This document shows, piece by piece, positions 5,143-7,529 of a DNA stretch of 7,529 bases. A program made the translations under genes and the position numbers. This stretch comes from Bacillota bacterium (lineage in GTDB: Bacteria; Bacillota_I; Bacilli_A; Erysipelotrichales; Erysipelotrichaceae): the NCBI GenBank assembly GCA_023387245.1, contig JAEWIH010000101.1:1-7529 (forward strand). Reading direction: 5' to 3'. Position 1 is the stretch's first letter, and every line of letters starts with the position of its first letter. Below the pieces are notes generated by a model. That model was not told where the DNA came from and searched no databases. It saw nothing but the letters and a program-made list of their open reading frames with translations.

Positions 5143-5354
5143 AATAGCCATTTTATATATACTAGAAACAAGTAAAAGTATTCTGATAAACCATTTACGA
5201 CTTCATGTAATACTATCTATATCAGCTTAAATAAATAGTAAAAATAGAGTGAATAAAATTATAACAAAATAATATCAGATTTTCAAACTTTTATAAACGT
5301 TTTCAAAATGTAAGAAAAATATTTATTAAATTAAATATAATTTAAATAAAATAT
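5143..5354. other. AT-rich intergenic stretch between the IS1595 element and the tRNA terminator
   Basis: No supportable gene. Just outside the element the plus strand is open and hydrophobic when translated (IAILYILETSKSILI), but it has no start of its own. On the minus strand, joining across the insertion with one duplication copy removed gives a short frame ending MAIKNKYIIKA-stop. Neither shows family features. The rest is nearly pure A/T with two direct copies of TTTTCAAA (about 5280 and 5300). Confidence 0.5.
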
Positions 5355-5388
5355 AAAAAAAAAAAAAAATAAAGCATAAAGCTTTATT
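5355..5388 (-). terminator. Rho-independent terminator of the tRNA-Leu gene
   Basis: AATAAAGC (5368-5375) and GCTTTATT (5381-5388) form a perfect 8-bp stem with a 5-base loop. On the minus strand it is followed by an uninterrupted run of 15 T (5369-5355, the first two shared with the stem). It starts 13 bases after the tRNA CCA end. A strong, clear terminator. Confidence 0.9.
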
Positions 5389-5400
5389 ATTGTTCAGGAG

Positions 5401-5484
5401 TGGTGCGGATGAAGGGACTCGAACCCCCATGCACGAGGCACTAGATCCTAAGTCTAGCGCGTATACCAATTTCGCCACATCCGC
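5401..5484 (-). tRNA. tRNA-Leu (anticodon UAG)
   Basis: The gene is 84 bases long including an encoded CCA (5403-5401) and discriminator A (5404). The acceptor stem pairs GCGGATG (5484-5478) with CATCCGC (5411-5405). The D arm contains GGCGAAATTGGTATACGC. The anticodon stem is CTAGA/TCTAG with the 7-base loop CTTAGGA, so the anticodon is TAG, which reads CUA and other CUN leucine codons. A long variable arm, as in all leucine tRNAs, precedes the T loop TTCGAGT. All arms look intact. It is transcribed alone from its own promoter, with a strong terminator. Confidence 0.97.
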
Positions 5485-5493
5485 AGCTAAAAT

Positions 5494-5522
5494 ATTATAA
5501 CCTATTTAGATTTTAAAGTAAA
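5494..5522 (-). promoter_or_regulatory. Promoter of tRNA-Leu
   Basis: On the minus strand TTTACT (5522-5517) and TATAAT (5499-5494) are separated by exactly 17 bases. The -10 is consensus and the -35 matches TTGACA at four of six positions. The -10 ends 9 bases before the first tRNA base, so the primary transcript would have almost no leader. The -35 lies only 14 bases beyond the stop of the glycosyltransferase gene. Confidence 0.8.
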
Positions 5523-5526
5523 TAGG
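5501..5526 (-). repeat. Inverted repeat over the tRNA promoter, possible weak terminator
   Basis: CCTATTTA (5501-5508) and TAAATAGG (5519-5526) form a perfect 8-bp stem with a 10-base loop. It starts 10 bases after the glycosyltransferase stop on the minus strand and overlaps the tRNA -35 and most of the spacer. There is no proper T-run after it (TTATAATATTTT), so it may be a weak terminator of the glycosyltransferase operon, an operator, or chance in AT-rich DNA. Confidence 0.45.
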
Positions 5527-5536
5527 ATATAGTATT

Positions 5537-6469
5537 TTATTTATATCTTAAGGAAAAATATATCCGTCCTATAAATGGATATTTTACGAAAAGTCTTTCT
5601 TTAAGATTTCTTTTTTTAAGATAAGGATTCTTTTTGAAATTAGGAAAGTTAAGCTGCATAAAGTGATTAGATTCAGATATTAGAGTCTTTTTATAATTAG
5701 ATCTTAGGAAACGATACATACCATACAGTCTTAAATGTTCAATTATAAAAAATTCTAATTCATAATAGTATTTATTAAGTAGATTTTTTTCTTTAAAAAT
5801 TGCTATTACCATCTTACAGATCGTGAAGATATCAAATAATTTTGGATTATTATTTGATTTCATAATTGAATCATCATGATGACGATAGTAGAAAAGATAA
5901 TTATCAAGAAAATTTATTTTTATATTAGAACTGATAAGTTTAATGAAAACCGGTATATCTTCATACCAATATCCCTTAGGATAGCGTAAATCCTCAAATA
6001 GTGATGCTTTATAAAGTTTATTAGATGCAAACATTGGTGCAAATAGTCCTGCCTTAATTGTATCAGGGTCTTGTAAATTAGTGGCAGGTATCTTATTAAA
6101 TATTCCATTATTATTGAATTCGTTCATTCCTGTAGCAACTAAATCATAACCTTCTATTTCTTTAAGCATTATTTCATAGAATTGTGAATCAAGATAATCA
6201 TCTGAATCAAGGAAATGAATGTAAGGAGCGTTAACAAATTTCAAACCATAATTTCTAGCATCAGATAAGCCACCATTTTCTTTAAAATGATAATGAAATA
6301 ATGTTGGATATTTAGCAGCATAAGCTTTTAAAATTAAAGAGCTACCATCACTAGAACCATCATCAATTAAATGCACTTTGAAATTTTTATAAGTCTGATT
6401 TAAAAGACTTTGTAAGCAATCATCAAGATAATTCTTCTGATTGTAAATGGGAATAATAACATCAATCAT
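5537..6469 (-). CDS. Family 2 glycosyltransferase (surface polysaccharide synthesis)
   Basis: A 310-residue inverting GT-A glycosyltransferase that moves a sugar from a nucleotide donor to a growing polysaccharide (capsule, exopolysaccharide or wall polymer) at the inner face of the membrane. The N-terminus is the usual start (DVIIPIYNQKNYLDDCLQSL). Then come IDDGSSDGS with donor-binding D36-D37, ENGGLSDARNYG (64-75), the metal-binding D88-S-D90-D91 and, near 168-171, WYED, where the acidic residue is the usual catalytic base. The last third (FFIIEHLRLYGMYRFL and basic stretches) probably associates with acceptor or membrane. There is no clear transmembrane helix. The start ATG (6469) lies 8 bases inside the end of the upstream glycosyltransferase gene, so the pair is translationally coupled. 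Sugar and linkage cannot be predicted. It is the last gene of its operon, followed by tRNA-Leu. Confidence 0.9.
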   Translation of the reverse strand: MIDVIIPIYNQKNYLDDCLQSLLNQTYKNFKVHLIDDGSSDGSSLILKAYAAKYPTLFHYHFKENGGLSDARNYGLKFVNAPYIHFLDSDDYLDSQFYEIMLKEIEGYDLVATGMNEFNNNGIFNKIPATNLQDPDTIKAGLFAPMFASNKLYKASLFEDLRYPKGYWYEDIPVFIKLISSNIKINFLDNYLFYYRHHDDSIMKSNNNPKLFDIFTICKMVIAIFKEKNLLNKYYYELEFFIIEHLRLYGMYRFLRSNYKKTLISESNHFMQLNFPNFKKNPYLKKRNLKERLFVKYPFIGRIYFSLRYK

Positions 6470-7475
6470 GCTGGCCTCGCTTTTTAATATCTTTTAATAA
6501 TAAATTAAATCCAATCTTTTTTGTTAGGGCATTTAAAAATAAATAATCCTTGATTCTTTCTTTATAACGTCTATTATTATAAAGTTTATAATAAGCTAAA
6601 ATACTTTTTCGATTTAAAATTAATTTATCTTGCATTATTTTAAGATTAGTAATTAATTCATCTTGCACTTCACTATTTAAATGAGTAGCCTTAAATTGCC
6701 AGATAATATATTTGAAACTTAAAAACATGCGGAAATAAAAGAAATCAAGATTAGTAATCGCTTTGTTAAGAATTTCATTAAAAACTTTTAAATGAGCTAA
6801 TACAGCCTTAGCTGAAATATCGCTCATAGTGTTACCACTGCGGTTTATCAGATAGTAAGATAGTGCTTTTTCAGTGTAAATAACCCTTTTAGCCTTTATC
6901 AGTGATAGATAAAAAAGAATATTATCAGTATAGGCGATTTTATCTAAAAAGTTTAAATCCTTCACTAATTCTTTGCGATATAGCTTTGAGTGAGGTGAGG
7001 GGTCGATGAATAAGAGATCTTTGAAATTATCATTTTCTATTTTATATATTTCTTCATTTAAGATTTTAACTTCATCTGAATAAGATTTGGAATAATCAAT
7101 TTGTTCATTATCCTCATAAATATAATATTTAGCTCCGATAGTAAGATCAGAATTATTTTTTAAAGCAAGATTATAAAGATAGGAAACAGCATTGGTTTCT
7201 AAATAATCATCAGGATCACATATTAAAATATAGTCACTTTTAGCTATTTTAATACCTTCTCTTAAAACCGAGCCATAACCACCGTTTTCTTTGTCGACAA
7301 TAACTAAACGAGGATCTTGATATTCTTTTAAAATTGTAAGTGAATTATCTGGTGACCCATCGTTAATCGCAATAATTTCAAGATCTTTAAAATCCTGATT
7401 CAATAACGAATCAATACATTTTCTTAAATATTTTTCTACATTATAAATAGGTACAATAATTGATACTTTAGGCAT
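6462..7475 (-). CDS. Family 2 glycosyltransferase (surface polysaccharide synthesis)
   Basis: A 337-residue GT-A glycosyltransferase related to the one encoded after it, with about the same domain order. Motifs: VSIIVPIYNVEKYLRKCIDS (4-23), INDGSPDNS (37-45, donor-binding D39), ENGGYGSVLREG (63-74) and the metal-binding DPDDY (87-91). Where many relatives have an ED catalytic pair, this one reads AYTDNILFY, so the base may be this Asp. The C-terminal 120 residues are basic and aromatic, with FFYFRMFLSFKYIIW as a hydrophobic patch but no typical transmembrane helix. The ATG at 7475 is supported by AAGGAG 5 bases upstream (7486-7481). It is the first gene of the pair visible here. The operon probably starts or continues beyond the right edge. 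Confidence 0.9.
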   Translation of the reverse strand: MPKVSIIVPIYNVEKYLRKCIDSLLNQDFKDLEIIAINDGSPDNSLTILKEYQDPRLVIVDKENGGYGSVLREGIKIAKSDYILICDPDDYLETNAVSYLYNLALKNNSDLTIGAKYYIYEDNEQIDYSKSYSDEVKILNEEIYKIENDNFKDLLFIDPSPHSKLYRKELVKDLNFLDKIAYTDNILFYLSLIKAKRVIYTEKALSYYLINRSGNTMSDISAKAVLAHLKVFNEILNKAITNLDFFYFRMFLSFKYIIWQFKATHLNSEVQDELITNLKIMQDKLILNRKSILAYYKLYNNRRYKERIKDYLFLNALTKKIGFNLLLKDIKKRGQHD

Positions 7476-7529
7476 TATTTCTCCTTATGATTTTACGTAG
7501 TACTAGATAGATCATTAATTTATATTTGT
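7476..7529 (-). promoter_or_regulatory. Leader of the glycosyltransferase pair
   Basis: It contains a strong ribosome binding site (AAGGAG, 7486-7481). The remaining bases are AT-rich, with a possible -10-like TATAAATTA near the window edge. Too little sequence is available to call a promoter. Confidence 0.4.

Noticed and set aside
4955..5230. Plus-strand frame of 91 codons with a hydrophobic C-terminus
   Set aside because: It runs antisense through the transposase remnant and across the right inverted repeat and target duplication, so it is a chance product of the insertion.
5355..5369. Run of 15 A as a phase-variable tract
   Set aside because: It is the T-tract of the tRNA terminator on the minus strand and lies in no gene or promoter.
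5920..6108. Minus-strand frame of 62 codons
   Set aside because: It is an alternative frame inside the glycosyltransferase gene at 5537-6469.

Overview
The window is strongly AT-rich, has bacterial Shine-Dalgarno sites (AAGGAG type) and rho-independent terminators, and encodes families typical of low-GC Gram-positive bacteria. It most likely comes from the Bacillota, perhaps an Erysipelotrichia or Lactobacillales-like gut commensal. The genus cannot be fixed from the sequence. Every gene I can support lies on the minus strand, so transcription runs from high to low coordinates.

Layout from low to high coordinate: (1) Positions 1 to about 1080 hold the upstream part of an IS200/IS605-type element. 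Its tnpB is open but cut by the window edge. Its tnpA is a wreck of frameshifts and stops that has also lost one histidine of the HUH motif. (2) Positions 1290-3004 encode a two-gene ABC exporter (permease plus ATPase) of the BcrAB / lantibiotic-immunity type. Its own promoter carries three tandem 11-bp repeats at the -35 region. (3) Positions 3104-3769 hold an OmpR-type response regulator with an in-frame TAG at codon 29, ended by a terminator. No sensor kinase gene is present beside it. (4) Positions 3885-5134 are a 1,250-bp IS1595-family element with both ends visible: 24-bp imperfect terminal inverted repeats (19/24 identical) and a perfect 8-bp target duplication TTATTTTT. Inside are only the C-terminal third of the transposase, with two frameshifts, and three tightly packed small genes. 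The last of these is a truncated nucleotidyltransferase-fold protein. (5) Positions 5401-5484 are tRNA-Leu(UAG) with its own promoter and a strong terminator. (6) Positions 5537-7475 hold two overlapping family-2 glycosyltransferase genes, part of a surface polysaccharide locus that continues beyond the right edge.

How the parts relate: the regulator and exporter look like the remains of a peptide-antibiotic sensing and efflux module. The regulator would bind the 11-bp repeats and switch on the exporter. The nonsense codon and the missing kinase suggest that this control is decaying or rewired. The IS1595-type element sits 107 bp upstream of the regulator start and may have cut it off from upstream sequence. 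The element is best read as a transporter-IS (an IS carrying passenger genes) that can no longer make its own transposase.

The most unusual part is the IS1595 element with its three-gene cargo, in which the first cargo gene starts inside the last codons of the transposase gene. The 11-bp repeat promoter is the second point of interest.
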